Source of the DNA: Phycisphaerales bacterium
GTDB lineage: Bacteria > Planctomycetota > Phycisphaerae > UBA1845 > PWPN01
Direction of reading: 5' to 3'
NCBI GenBank assembly: GCA_012729595.1
Contig: JAAYCU010000344.1
Span: 1-34,170, forward strand
DNA: 34,170 nt
Positions 16,359 through 25,047 of this stretch are shown here, piece by piece. Each line of letters opens with the position of its first letter. Position 1 is the first letter of the stretch. The notes under the pieces are model-generated. The model was not told where the DNA came from and searched no databases. It was given only the letters and a program-made list of their open reading frames with translations. Made by a program: the position numbers and the translations under genes.

Positions 16359-18614
16359 TCAATAAGGCTCGACTCCATCGGCGAACGTCCCATCGCCGCG
16401 GTTAAACAAAAAGGTCACATGGCCCGTATCCCGCTCGGCCACGGCAATGTCCACGGCCCCGTCGCCGTTGAAATCGGCCGTCGCCACGAAGACGGGAGAC
16501 GCGCCCGTGCCGTAAGGCCACTGGGCCGCGAAGGTGCCGTCGCCCCGGTTAAGCAGTACGGATACGTCGTTGTCGCCCGTGTTGGCCACTACCACGTCGA
16601 GGTGCCCATTCCCGTTCAGGTCGGCGACGGCCAGGGCTTCGGGCAAGCGACCTGTCGGATAGAAACCCCCTTCGACAAAACCCGCCGCCCCGTCGTTGAG
16701 CATAACCACGACCCCGCCAAACAACTGATCCGCGAACAACAGATCCATGGCCCCATCTTGGTTCACGTCGGCCGCGATGATCCGCCGGGGCGAGTATTCG
16801 TTCGCAAAAAAGCCGGCCTGCACGAAGCCGCCTTCTCCGTCGTTCAGCAGAACCACGATATAGCATTTCCAAAATGCATCCGGAGCCCCCAGCTCGCTAT
16901 CCATGCCGCAGTCGATATAGGCCAGATCGACCGCTCCGTTGCCGTTCAGGTCGGCCGCGGTCAGGGAAATCAAGAACGAGCTGCTGGCCACCACCGCCGG
17001 CGGGGCGAAGGTGGCGTCGCCGTTGTTCATCAGGACGGCTATATCGTTGGACCACGCGTGCAGGACGGCCAGATCGGTCGAGCCGTTACCGTTGAAATCG
17101 GCGGCGACCATCTGCCATGGCCCGTCCCGTACCGCCGCCGGGCCGACTTCGGGGCCTTCCTCCGTGCGATTGAACAGGAACGCGATGTTATCGTCATTCA
17201 GGTTACAGGCGGCCAGGTCGGTCGTGCCGTCGCCGTCAAAGTCGGCGGCCGCCAGGTCTATCGGCCCGGCCCCGACGTAAAACGGGCCGGCAATGGCAAA
17301 TGAATGCCCCTCATCGTTAAACAGCACATATATTTCCGACATCGTGGTGTTGGCTACCGCCAGATCCGCCCACCCGTCGTCGTCAAAGTCGGCCACTACC
17401 AGTACCGACGGATCGCCTCCCAGGTCCACCGTCCTTTTGGTCGCCGGGGCCGCTCGGCCGAGAATCTGCCTCAGCAGCATGGTTCCATCCTGTTCCGGGA
17501 AAAACAGGTGCTCCACGTAAAATAGGCTCGGCAGGGGGATCACGAACTGATCGAGGGTCGAGGCCTTGAAATGCTGATCGGTCAGCAGATGGTCCGGGGC
17601 GTCGTAGGTGTTCATCACGTCGGCCGCGTCGCGCACGTGGCTGAGGCCGAACAGGTGTCCCGCCTCGTGAGAAGCGATATTGCCGATGGCCACGCCCAGC
17701 CGCGTCGCGTCGGGCGGGTCGGTGAAAAGATCGGGCGTGAACCGCTCGGTGAAAACCACCGCCACGTCGTTGCGATCGCAGTTGTAAAAATCCGTCCCGT
17801 TCAGGGCGATACCCAGCCCGCCTGCGTCGTAGCCGCCGAAATACACAATGGACACGCCGTCGTCCGGCAAGTCGGGCGCGTCGTCCGTGCTGTAAATGGT
17901 CAGATCGAACCGGGCGAAGTTCTGTCGTACCGTCCGCACGATCCAGCGCTTGACCTGCTCGGTTCGGCCGGCGTACATCGCGTCGATATTGCCGGCGTCG
18001 AAGGGGGCGATGGTCAGATGATTCCCGCCGCCCAGCTCGACCCGGCCGCCGGCGAAATTGAGCAGCAGGATCTGCCCCCGTGGCGGAACCGGCTCGCCGC
18101 CCCGGTCCACCTGGATCCGTAATTCGTAGTCTCCGCCGGTGAACGCCGCGAATCCGGGACGCATGACGCCAATGAAGTATTCGCTGTCGTGACGGATGAT
18201 TTCATCGACGGCCGGATCGTACGGCCGCGGCGCGATGTTCGCGTTATCATTGACGATGAACAGCTTGTTCTCCGCGTCAAAGACGGCCAGCAGGGCATCC
18301 AGCTCGGAATCCGGCGTGAGCACCCTGGCCCGCAGCCGGTCGCCGGCCTGTATCGGACCCAGGGCGAAGAAATCAACGTCGAGGCGTTCTTTAAGGTCAG
18401 GGATGTTACCCAGAAGACGGGCCCGGCCGGTCGCGTCGAAAGTGACCGGCGTGGCCTGCGGGGGGTACTCGTTGGGTTCGATCTCATTTGCCGGGACCAC
18501 CGCGGCCCAGCCATCGGGATCATCGGCCGGGCCGTTCGGAACGCAACTCCACGGCGCGCACACTATCCCCAGCAGCATCAGCAGACCCAAAAACGGCCTG
18601 AATGCGTTGAGCAT
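16359..18614 (-). CDS. Metzincin-type lipoprotein protease fused to a seven-repeat FG-GAP propeller
   Basis: The 751-residue product has a lipoprotein-like signal (APWSC, Cys24) and a PPC-like domain (about 45-170, starting NEIEPNEYPPQAT). Next is a zinc metalloprotease domain with HEAGHLFGLSH (His316, Glu317, His320, His326) and a downstream Met334 (DVMNTYD) fitting the metzincin Met-turn. A C-terminal propeller has seven FG-GAP/VCBS units with calcium motifs at about 409, 458, 506, 555, 616, 665 and 714. It is probably anchored on the outer surface and cleaves an extracellular protein. AAAGGAGG lies 5 bases before the ATG, and a TATACT -10 lies at 18644-18649 (complement). It leads a two-gene unit with the propeller-only lipoprotein. 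Confidence 0.88.
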   Translation of the reverse strand: MLNAFRPFLGLLMLLGIVCAPWSCVPNGPADDPDGWAAVVPANEIEPNEYPPQATPVTFDATGRARLLGNIPDLKERLDVDFFALGPIQAGDRLRARVLTPDSELDALLAVFDAENKLFIVNDNANIAPRPYDPAVDEIIRHDSEYFIGVMRPGFAAFTGGDYELRIQVDRGGEPVPPRGQILLLNFAGGRVELGGGNHLTIAPFDAGNIDAMYAGRTEQVKRWIVRTVRQNFARFDLTIYSTDDAPDLPDDGVSIVYFGGYDAGGLGIALNGTDFYNCDRNDVAVVFTERFTPDLFTDPPDATRLGVAIGNIASHEAGHLFGLSHVRDAADVMNTYDAPDHLLTDQHFKASTLDQFVIPLPSLFYVEHLFFPEQDGTMLLRQILGRAAPATKRTVDLGGDPSVLVVADFDDDGWADLAVANTTMSEIYVLFNDEGHSFAIAGPFYVGAGPIDLAAADFDGDGTTDLAACNLNDDNIAFLFNRTEEGPEVGPAAVRDGPWQMVAADFNGNGSTDLAVLHAWSNDIAVLMNNGDATFAPPAVVASSSFLISLTAADLNGNGAVDLAYIDCGMDSELGAPDAFWKCYIVVLLNDGEGGFVQAGFFANEYSPRRIIAADVNQDGAMDLLFADQLFGGVVVMLNDGAAGFVEGGFYPTGRLPEALAVADLNGNGHLDVVVANTGDNDVSVLLNRGDGTFAAQWPYGTGASPVFVATADFNGDGAVDIAVAERDTGHVTFLFNRGDGTFADGVEPY

Positions 18615-19023
18615 AGCGCCTCCTTTAACGCCCTGAACCGGCCAGTATACCCTAAAACTTCCGGCGATACCTTATGAATCTGCCTCCCTTGTTCAGGCCG
18701 CCATAGACGAGCCATCCCATCCATGATGTACGACCATCGTTCCGGGGACATACCCCGGGCCTGAGAATAATTGGCCTGTCGTGGGCGCGATCTTTCACGA
18801 GCAGACCCGCAAAGAACCATGTTGGGCGTAATCCCCAGAGAATGGCTGGTCGTGAAAAATGTCTACGTTGATGAAAGGTTCCATCAGCCAAAGACCAATA
18901 ACCTGATGAAAGGAATAAACGACGCCCGGCCGGGCGATATCAGGGACGTGACCCGGGCAGCAAACCAATATACGCAATACCTCCTTACCTCCGCGCCTCC
19001 ATGGCGTATTACTCCAGAATGGT
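18615..19023. other. Gene-poor region upstream of the metzincin gene
   Basis: Holds the metzincin promoter near 18644. An open frame of 117 codons (18771-19124, plus) crosses a strong terminator and has no ribosome site, so I do not call it. No known RNA was recognised, although the terminator that follows implies a plus-strand transcript. Confidence 0.4.
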
Positions 19024-19067
19024 CGGCCGATCCCCCAGCGTCGGGATCGGCCGGCCGTTTCTATTTT
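19024..19067 (+). terminator. Intrinsic-terminator-like hairpin
   Basis: CGGCCGATCCC (19024-19034) pairs perfectly with GGGATCGGCCG (19043-19053) and is followed by a T-rich CCGTTTCTATTTT. It points to plus-strand transcription, yet no plus-strand gene precedes it. Confidence 0.6.
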
Positions 19068-19105
19068 GTAGGAGGTTGGCCTACGCGGATGTCTAACCGA
19101 TTTCC

Positions 19106-19138
19106 TTGCAGATTGAATATCTGATGTTCAATCTGCAA
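19106..19138. repeat. Perfect 12-base inverted repeat
   Basis: TTGCAGATTGAA (19106-19117), 9-base loop, TTCAATCTGCAA (19127-19138). It lies 87 bases past the end of the response-regulator gene (minus strand) and could be its 3' structure. There is no T-run on either side. Confidence 0.6.
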
Positions 19139-19224
19139 AGATCCATCCGGCCTCTTAAGCCAGGCTCAACAGGTTATGATCGATGGCGGAGGTCATGTTA
19201 TACGGAATGAATCTGGGAACTATC

Positions 19225-19806
19225 TCAGGCCACTTCCGCGCGGAGCGTGGCCTCGATGACCTGAATAAGTTGTTGAATGTTAAACGGTTTGGCCAGAGTA
19301 TTATGAAAACCTTCCTGGCGGAGGGTTTGCCGTTCGGTGTCGTCGAGAGAGGCGCTCATGCCGATGAGCCGGATGCCGTGCAGCTCGGAGCGGCCGGCGA
19401 TGAAACGGGAAAGGGTGCGTCCGTCGATTCCCGGCAGATCGACGTCGGCCACCACGACCGCCGGGCAAAACTCCTGGGTGATGCCGCCGGCCTCGAAGGC
19501 ATTGGCTGCCACCCGGACCTCGTAGCCGTTGCGGTCCGTAAGGGCCCCGGCCAGCAGATCGGTCAAGTCCTTCTGTTCGTCCACGATCAGGAGCCGGGTC
19601 AGGCCGTTTTCCAGCTTGTCCAGGGGGATGCCGTTGGCTTTCATGAACCGGACCAACTGGTTGAGCGGGATACGCCGGTCGCGACTGCCGGGGATGCGGT
19701 AGCCGCGCAGGTGTCCGGTATCGAACCATTTGGACACGGTGCGGGGGGCGACGTTGCAGATTCTGGCGACCTGCCCGGTGGTCAGTACTTGTTTCCCGTT
19801 GTCCAT
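19225..19806 (-). CDS. HTH (excisionase/MerR-like) and receiver-domain regulator
   Basis: The 193-residue product has an N-terminal helix-turn-helix (LTTGQVARICNVAPRTVSKWFDTG, then YRIPGSRDRRIP) of the excisionase type, followed by a response-regulator receiver domain. Receiver residues are an acidic pair in LLIVDE, the phosphoacceptor Asp121 (VVVADVDLPG), the Ser of IGMSAS and Lys173 (LAKPF). DNA-binding first and receiver last reverses the usual order; I recall such fusions from planctomycetes. ATG 19806 is preferred; ATG 19815 adds three residues. No histidine kinase is adjacent, so its signal is unknown. The phosphorylation residues are intact. Confidence 0.85.
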   Translation of the reverse strand: MDNGKQVLTTGQVARICNVAPRTVSKWFDTGHLRGYRIPGSRDRRIPLNQLVRFMKANGIPLDKLENGLTRLLIVDEQKDLTDLLAGALTDRNGYEVRVAANAFEAGGITQEFCPAVVVADVDLPGIDGRTLSRFIAGRSELHGIRLIGMSASLDDTERQTLRQEGFHNTLAKPFNIQQLIQVIEATLRAEVA

Positions 19807-19815
19807 GACCTGCAT

Positions 19816-20238
19816 CCGAATACGGCGAACCTGTGGATGAATCCGGTTTACGGGCCGGTCAAGTCAAAGGACGCCTGACCGGATATAGCTTCCCGTAAGG
19901 GTATTTCGGATGATACAGACGGCCGGTTTGATAGAATCGGCAAAACCCTTGTAATACGTAAGGGGTATTGGCCGATAAGACAGACGCGAACCAGAGATAA
20001 TATAAGGAAGGCCGATAATCTCCGTGGGTATTCTGTGTATATGATTATCTAGGCGTATTTGGGTCATCAATTGATACACTTATAGTGTATATTCGATAAT
20101 ATAATATGCAGCCCATGGTGACAGCATGTGTTTTGGCAAGCCGGAATGACATGGGGTAATTCCCGTAGAGCGTTGGCGGTGTTACCTGCAACAAGCGATT
20201 TATATGCCGGTTATGTTGAACTTTGTGGGTAGTGGACC
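19816..20238. other. Gene-free AT-rich region upstream of purF
   Basis: No gene recognised. It contains two copies of a CGTAAGGG(G)TATT-like word (about 19891 and 19958), a 17-base palindrome (20074-20090) and AT-rich blocks that could be promoters for the divergent regulator gene. Confidence 0.4.
20074..20090. promoter_or_regulatory. Operator-like palindrome
   Basis: ATACACT-TAT-AGTGTAT, perfect 7-base arms, in AT-rich DNA between the divergent regulator and purF. A similar palindrome precedes the HEPN operon (32774-32789). The binding protein is unknown. Confidence 0.4.
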
Positions 20239-20267
20239 TTGACGCGGTGGCCGACGATCGATAGATT
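20239..20267 (+). promoter_or_regulatory. Probable promoter of purF
   Basis: TTGACG (20239-20244), 17-base spacer, TAGATT (20262-20267). The predicted start near 20274 leaves a 40-base leader that includes the AAGGAAGG ribosome site (20294-20301). Confidence 0.5.
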
Positions 20268-20313
20268 GTTGTTTTAGCGTCGAATGCCTGCACAAGGAAG
20301 GATCTTCATCGAC

Positions 20314-21741
20314 GTGTTATCCCCGTCCATGCGACATCACTGTGGCCTGTTCGGCATCGCCGGTCATCCCGATGCGGCGCGGCTGACGTATCTCGGTTTG
20401 TATGCCCAGCAGCACCGCGGGCAGGAATCGGCGGGCATAGTTACCCGTGACGACCGCGCGTTCAAGCGTTCGGTGGGCATGGGGCTGGTGACCGACGTGT
20501 TCACACGCCGCCGGCTGGAGGAATTGGCGAACCCCTTTGCCATCGGGCATGTTCGCTACTCGACCACCGGCTCGTGCCACGAGGTCAACATCCAGCCGCT
20601 GCTGGTGAACTATTCGCGCGGACAGGTGGCCGTCGCCCATAACGGAAACCTGATTAACGCCGGTTTGTTACGCAAGGAATACGAGGAGCACGGAGCGATT
20701 TTCAACACCACCTCCGACACGGAGGTGATCGTGCATCTGCTCGCCAACCCTGCCCATCTGGACAAACGGTATCCGGCGGCCCACGTGCTGAGCCACCTGC
20801 AGGGGGCTTACAGCGTGCTGTTTCTGTTTCCCAACCGGATGGTGGCCGCCCGCGATCCATACGGATTCCGCCCGCTGGTCCTGGGACGCATGGACAACGG
20901 GGCGGTCGTGGTGGCCAGCGAGACCTGCGCCTTCGACATCATCGACGCGAAGTTCTGGCGCGAGGTGGAACCGGGCGAGGCGGTGGCCATCTACGACGAC
21001 GGCACTGTCCAGAGCCAGCGGATCACGCCGCCCAACACCTTTCGGCCGGCCTACTGCATTTTCGAGCAGATTTATTTCGCCGACCCGGCCAGCGACGTAT
21101 TTGGCGAGAACGTCCACGAGGTGCGTACGGCCATGGGGGCCCGTCTGGCGACGGAAGCGCCGGTCGACGCCGATGCCGTGGTGGCCATTCCTAACTGCGC
21201 CCGCTGCGCGGCCCTGGGGTACGCCCGGCAGAGTGGGATTCCCTACGGCCGGGCCTTTATCACCAGTCACTACGCCGGACGCTCCTTCATCATGCCCGAG
21301 CAAAACCAGCGCAATCTAACGGTCAAGATGAAGTTGAACGTCATCAAGCCCACGGTCAAGGGCAAACGTCTGATCGTGGTCGAGGATTCGGTGGTACGGG
21401 GCACGACTACTCGCGGCAAGATCGGGACATTACGGGCGGCGGGGGCAAAAGAGATTCACCTGCGGGTGGCCAGCCCGCCGATTCAGCATCCATGCTATTT
21501 TGGTATTGATTTTCCAACCCGCGAGGAGCTGGTCGCCCACGAAAAAAACGTGGAGGAGATCCGCGCCTACCTGGGCGTCGATTCGCTGCATTATCTGTCG
21601 ATCGAAGGGATGCTGGCCTGCGTAAAGCACCCGGGGCGTCATTACTGCACGGCTTGTTTCAGCGGCCAATATCCGATGAACGTCGATCATCCGGTCAGCA
21701 AGTTCGCCCTCGAACGTTTCCAGTTACAGATGTTTGAATAG
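20314..21741 (+). CDS. purF: Amidophosphoribosyltransferase, Fe-S and propeptide type
   Basis: First committed step of purine synthesis: transfers glutamine ammonia to PRPP. The N-terminal nucleophile is the Cys in HHCGLFGIAGH, exposed by removing a short propeptide as in the Bacillus subtilis type. Four cysteines expected to hold a [4Fe-4S] cluster are present (PAYCIF, QHPCYFG, HYCTAC). The PRPP loop reads VVEDSVVRGTTTRG. Start choice: GTG 20314 gives a nine-residue propeptide and follows AAGGAAGG (12-base spacing). ATG 20284 has no ribosome site and would leave about a 10-base leader; ATG 20329 is also possible. The segment usually reading PDSG in this subgroup reads PNCARC here. No other pur gene is nearby. 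Confidence 0.95.
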   Translation: MLSPSMRHHCGLFGIAGHPDAARLTYLGLYAQQHRGQESAGIVTRDDRAFKRSVGMGLVTDVFTRRRLEELANPFAIGHVRYSTTGSCHEVNIQPLLVNYSRGQVAVAHNGNLINAGLLRKEYEEHGAIFNTTSDTEVIVHLLANPAHLDKRYPAAHVLSHLQGAYSVLFLFPNRMVAARDPYGFRPLVLGRMDNGAVVVASETCAFDIIDAKFWREVEPGEAVAIYDDGTVQSQRITPPNTFRPAYCIFEQIYFADPASDVFGENVHEVRTAMGARLATEAPVDADAVVAIPNCARCAALGYARQSGIPYGRAFITSHYAGRSFIMPEQNQRNLTVKMKLNVIKPTVKGKRLIVVEDSVVRGTTTRGKIGTLRAAGAKEIHLRVASPPIQHPCYFGIDFPTREELVAHEKNVEEIRAYLGVDSLHYLSIEGMLACVKHPGRHYCTACFSGQYPMNVDHPVSKFALERFQLQMFE

Positions 21742-21866
21742 AGAATCGCGGCTCCTCTCTGATGGGCCACTGGGGCTTCGCAAAACCCCTGCTCCATGGC
21801 CGTGCGCAAGCCGGCCGGAAGCATCTTCAGCGTAATCTCGTAAAGGGGTGCGTATTAAAAACGCGG

Positions 21867-23138
21867 TCAGGTCACCTTTTTCGGGATAGCGAATCCTCGT
21901 AAGCGCGGGTAAATCGGCAGGCCGTCCGGGCCGATGTCGATTGGGGCCTGTCCACGCATCAGGGGCATAACATAGTCACGCATCGCCTGGGTTATATGGT
22001 TACCCGTCTGGTTAATGAATGACCGGGGTACCAGCTTTTCATGATTGGCCACTGAGGAGAGGTCGGCCAGTCCCGTTGAACAGCTATAATCTTCCGGCCC
22101 GTTACCGCCGCGCACCAAGGTGACCATTTTACAGTTGTGGCCGGCGAGGGCGGCCTCGACCGCGGCGGCCCCGCATTGCCAGGCCTCGTTCACATCGGTC
22201 AGGCTGGCGAAATGCATCGCCTGACGCTGGCAGTTGCCCAGCTTGATCGTCCGGCACTTGATCCCCACCTCGTTTTCCACGATTTCCCGCAGGGTTTCGC
22301 TCGCTCCACCGAGCTGGGTATGGCCGAAGGCGTCTTTGGCGAACTGCCCGCCAACCTCGGCGAGCAGCTTGCCTTTGTCGTCCCGAATCCCCTCGCCAAC
22401 CGCGATAACGCAGAACCCGACCTGCCGTATCACGTCCCGGACATCCGCGATAAACCGCTCGATGGAAAACGCGACCTCCGGAAGATAGACCAGATGCGGA
22501 GCATCTTTTTCATCACGGTGGGCGGTGCCGGTCGCGGCGGCCAGCCAGCCTGCATGGCGGCCCATGATCTCGACGATAGCGCTATAGTCTTTTTTCGCGG
22601 AGATGGCCTCGGTATCCCGACCGGCTTCCATGACCGAGGTGGCCGCGTATTTTGCCGCGCTGCCGAAACCAGGACAGTGATCGGTCATGGGCAGATCGTT
22701 ATCAATGGTCTTCGGCACGCCGATGGCGACCAGGTCATAGCCCATCTGGCCGGCAAGTTGGCTGATCTTGTCGGCGGTGTCCATCGAATCGTTCCCGCCG
22801 GCATAAAAGAAATAGCGGATATCGTGGGTCTTGAAGACCTTTACGATACGCTCGTAATCGACTCGGCTTTTCTCGATGCTTTTCAGCTTATAGCGGCAGG
22901 TGCCCAGTGCGGAACTTGGCGTTCGCTTGAGCGCGTCGATAACCGCCCGATCCTCCTTTCCGAGATCGAACAAGTCTTCATTCAACACGCCAAGTATTCC
23001 ATGATTGGCGCCATATACGCCGGTAAATACTTCCGGGTGTTTCAGAGCGGTCTGAATTACACCACATACCGAGGCGTTGATCACCGCGGTTGGTCCTCCG
23101 GATTGGGCTACTACGCAATGGCCTGCCAGTCTGCTCAT
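21867..23138 (-). CDS. pfp: 6-phosphofructokinase, PPi-dependent type
   Basis: Phosphorylates fructose 6-phosphate in glycolysis. The 423-residue product has the PFK signatures: GGPTAVIN near the N-terminus, GGNDS (114-118), PKTIDND (142-148) and MGRHAGWLA (about 190). An Asp in the GGND position and Lys instead of Gly before TIDND are the residues known to favour pyrophosphate over ATP, so a reversible PPi-dependent enzyme is predicted. Length fits the PPi/clade-X group rather than the 320-residue bacterial ATP enzyme. AAGGAA lies 9 bases before the ATG. It is transcribed convergently with purF. Confidence 0.92.
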   Translation of the reverse strand: MSRLAGHCVVAQSGGPTAVINASVCGVIQTALKHPEVFTGVYGANHGILGVLNEDLFDLGKEDRAVIDALKRTPSSALGTCRYKLKSIEKSRVDYERIVKVFKTHDIRYFFYAGGNDSMDTADKISQLAGQMGYDLVAIGVPKTIDNDLPMTDHCPGFGSAAKYAATSVMEAGRDTEAISAKKDYSAIVEIMGRHAGWLAAATGTAHRDEKDAPHLVYLPEVAFSIERFIADVRDVIRQVGFCVIAVGEGIRDDKGKLLAEVGGQFAKDAFGHTQLGGASETLREIVENEVGIKCRTIKLGNCQRQAMHFASLTDVNEAWQCGAAAVEAALAGHNCKMVTLVRGGNGPEDYSCSTGLADLSSVANHEKLVPRSFINQTGNHITQAMRDYVMPLMRGQAPIDIGPDGLPIYPRLRGFAIPKKVT

Positions 23139-23362
23139 GTCGGTGATTCCTTGTAGTTAAGATTCGTAAGGCGGGATCGCTCCCCCCGGTCATTCCCATG
23201 AATTCGCCCGAAAGTAGCATATTATTAGGTATTTGCCAAGTTTTTCCGGACCAAGCCCTCGGCAAGCGGGGTTCCCGTCAGGTCGGCAGTAATCGACATC
23301 GGTTTGTGGTAAAATGATCAATGGTTGACAGGAATCAGAGTCGTAAGGGAGCGTTAACGCTT

Positions 23363-23863
23363 ATGCCCGAGGTGGCGCAGATACAATACGGCCGGCTGGA
23401 CAATGTGCTGGCGATCAAAGTCGAAGGGCCCTGCACTGCCGTACAGGCCGCTCGCGTACAACGCCTGTTGCACGAGTATATGACCGCCAGTATCGCGGAG
23501 ATTTACTTTGATCTGAGTCGGGCCTGTTATATGGATAGCAGCTTTGCCGGAAGGCTTCTGAGTTTGGCCTTGCGGAATCGGGAAGAAGCCGGCCCGCGCA
23601 TCTGCCTTTACGGTATGCCTACGGCCGTTGAGGACGCCTTGCGGAAAATGCACGTTTTACATTTTTTTCATGTCGAGGCCGGGATACCCGCGGCCATCTC
23701 GGAGTGGATGCCATTCTCCGCACGCGATACGGAATTAGATGAACTGGCCGAACTGGTCATCGAGGCCCATGAGAAACTCATGGAGGCGGATCCCCGCAAT
23801 GCGGAAACGTTTGGCCGCGTGGTCGAGGGCCTGCGCGAGCATCTCCAACCCCCCTCGGAATAA
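23363..23863 (+). CDS. STAS-domain protein (anti-sigma factor antagonist-like)
   Basis: The 166-residue product has one STAS domain. The segment IYFDLSRACYMDSSFAGRLLSLALR carries the Asp-Ser-Ser site (58-60), where SpoIIAA/RsbV-type proteins are phosphorylated on Ser by a partner kinase. A helical C-terminal extension (about 118-166) is longer than in SpoIIAA. ATG 23363 has AAGGGAG upstream; the frame is open back to ATG 23321, but that part lacks a ribosome site and domain content. No kinase or sigma factor gene is adjacent, so the partner is unknown. The gene ends 8 bases before the convergent nif3-like gene. Confidence 0.82.
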   Translation: MPEVAQIQYGRLDNVLAIKVEGPCTAVQAARVQRLLHEYMTASIAEIYFDLSRACYMDSSFAGRLLSLALRNREEAGPRICLYGMPTAVEDALRKMHVLHFFHVEAGIPAAISEWMPFSARDTELDELAELVIEAHEKLMEADPRNAETFGRVVEGLREHLQPPSE

Positions 23864-23871
23864 TCCGGGCG

Positions 23872-25014
23872 TTAATCTCCGGACATCCTGGTCGGCGGAA
23901 TAAACGGCCCGGCATCCCGCCGGCTGATGAGAAACTTGATTTCAGGTAAAGCCTTGGTCAGTCTGGCGGCCAGGGGTTTGAGTACCGGCCGTTCGCTCTC
24001 CCAATGCCCGCAAGCGATGGCCGTCTTGCCGTTGCGCAGGATCGCCAAAGCGTCATGATGGCGGATTTCCCCGGTGACAATTACATCGCAGTCGGCGGAG
24101 TTGGGCTTGTCCATGGGAAGCCGCCCGGCGGCCCCCACGCAAACCGCAGCTTGTGTAAGGCGAGTCGTTTTCGAGCCGACCAGGGTGATTATTTTTGATT
24201 GGGTGCCGCGTTGCAGGAGGCTGCCCAGTCGCCCCAGAGTCATGCCGGCCGGAAGCCGGCCAACCCGACCGATGCCCATCGTTGGAGATGTTGTCAGCGG
24301 ATAAATATCGAATGCCGGTTCTTCATATGGGTGATGGGCGCGCAGAGCTGCGGTCACCTGCGGCAGAGCCGGTTCGGGTACCACCATTTCCAGGCGAATT
24401 TCGGGCACGGTTTCTAGTCGGCCGCGCCGGCCTACCCGAGGGGTGGTACTCTCCGTCCCGAAAAAAGTTCCCTCGCCGCGCAGGCGATAGCTGCACTGTT
24501 CGTAATCGCCGATACGACCGGCGCCCGCCGCGAACATCGCCCTAGACAGCGCGTCCAGGTTATTCGTGGGTACGAACGTGACCATTTTGAATTGTCGTGG
24601 CCCAACCTGAACATACTCAAACGGCATTACGTCGGACAGGCTGCACATTTGCCCAAGCACGTCGTTGGTGCCGCCGTCCGCTGCGTCGAGGGCCGTGTGT
24701 GGCGAATAGACGGCCAGGCCGGCCGCGATGGCTTGGTGGACGATGGATTCGGTGCCCGGATGGTCGGCGCGGACGCTCTTGATCGGTTGAAACAACGGTG
24801 GGTGGTAAGCTATAACCGCCTGACATTGTCGGCTGGTTGCTTCCGCCAAAACCGCCCCCGTCAGGTCGATCGTCAACAGGACCCGACGACAGGGGGCTGC
24901 GGGTGAGCCGATCAAAAGCCCGACGTTGTCCCATGGTTGGGCCAATTTCGACGGCGCCAAATATTCCATCGCCGCTGCCACCCGACCCACGGTCAACCTT
25001 TTTCCTTCTTTCAT
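23872..25014 (-). CDS. Nif3-like dinuclear metal centre protein
   Basis: The 380-residue product matches the Nif3/YqfO (DUF34) family, hexameric proteins with a two-metal site whose role is debated; some members are annotated as GTP cyclohydrolase I type 2. The visible metal motifs are YHPPLF, YSPHTALDA, GEIRHHDA and GHWESERPVL. A PII-like insertion (about 140-255, including the HHPYEEPAFDIYPL motif) marks the longer YqfO type. It follows the flotillin gene by 33 bases on the same strand, with AAGGGTGAG upstream of ATG, so it is probably the last gene of an nfeD-flotillin-nif3 operon. Confidence 0.9.
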   Translation of the reverse strand: MKEGKRLTVGRVAAAMEYLAPSKLAQPWDNVGLLIGSPAAPCRRVLLTIDLTGAVLAEATSRQCQAVIAYHPPLFQPIKSVRADHPGTESIVHQAIAAGLAVYSPHTALDAADGGTNDVLGQMCSLSDVMPFEYVQVGPRQFKMVTFVPTNNLDALSRAMFAAGAGRIGDYEQCSYRLRGEGTFFGTESTTPRVGRRGRLETVPEIRLEMVVPEPALPQVTAALRAHHPYEEPAFDIYPLTTSPTMGIGRVGRLPAGMTLGRLGSLLQRGTQSKIITLVGSKTTRLTQAAVCVGAAGRLPMDKPNSADCDVIVTGEIRHHDALAILRNGKTAIACGHWESERPVLKPLAARLTKALPEIKFLISRRDAGPFIPPTRMSGD

Positions 25015-25047
25015 GAGCTCACCCTTGAGGACGCGACCAGCGGATGG

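Noticed and set aside
16167-17303. Long plus-strand open frame opposite the propeller genes
   Set aside because: It mirrors the repeated calcium-motif codons of the minus-strand genes and has no signal or domain of its own.
15077-18614. Regular DNA-level repeats suggesting a CRISPR array or minisatellite
   Set aside because: The periodicity of about 150 bases follows the FG-GAP protein repeats. There is no constant repeat-spacer pattern.
18771-19124. Plus-strand open frame of 117 codons
   Set aside because: It runs through a strong terminator and a perfect hairpin, has no ribosome site and no recognisable protein pattern.
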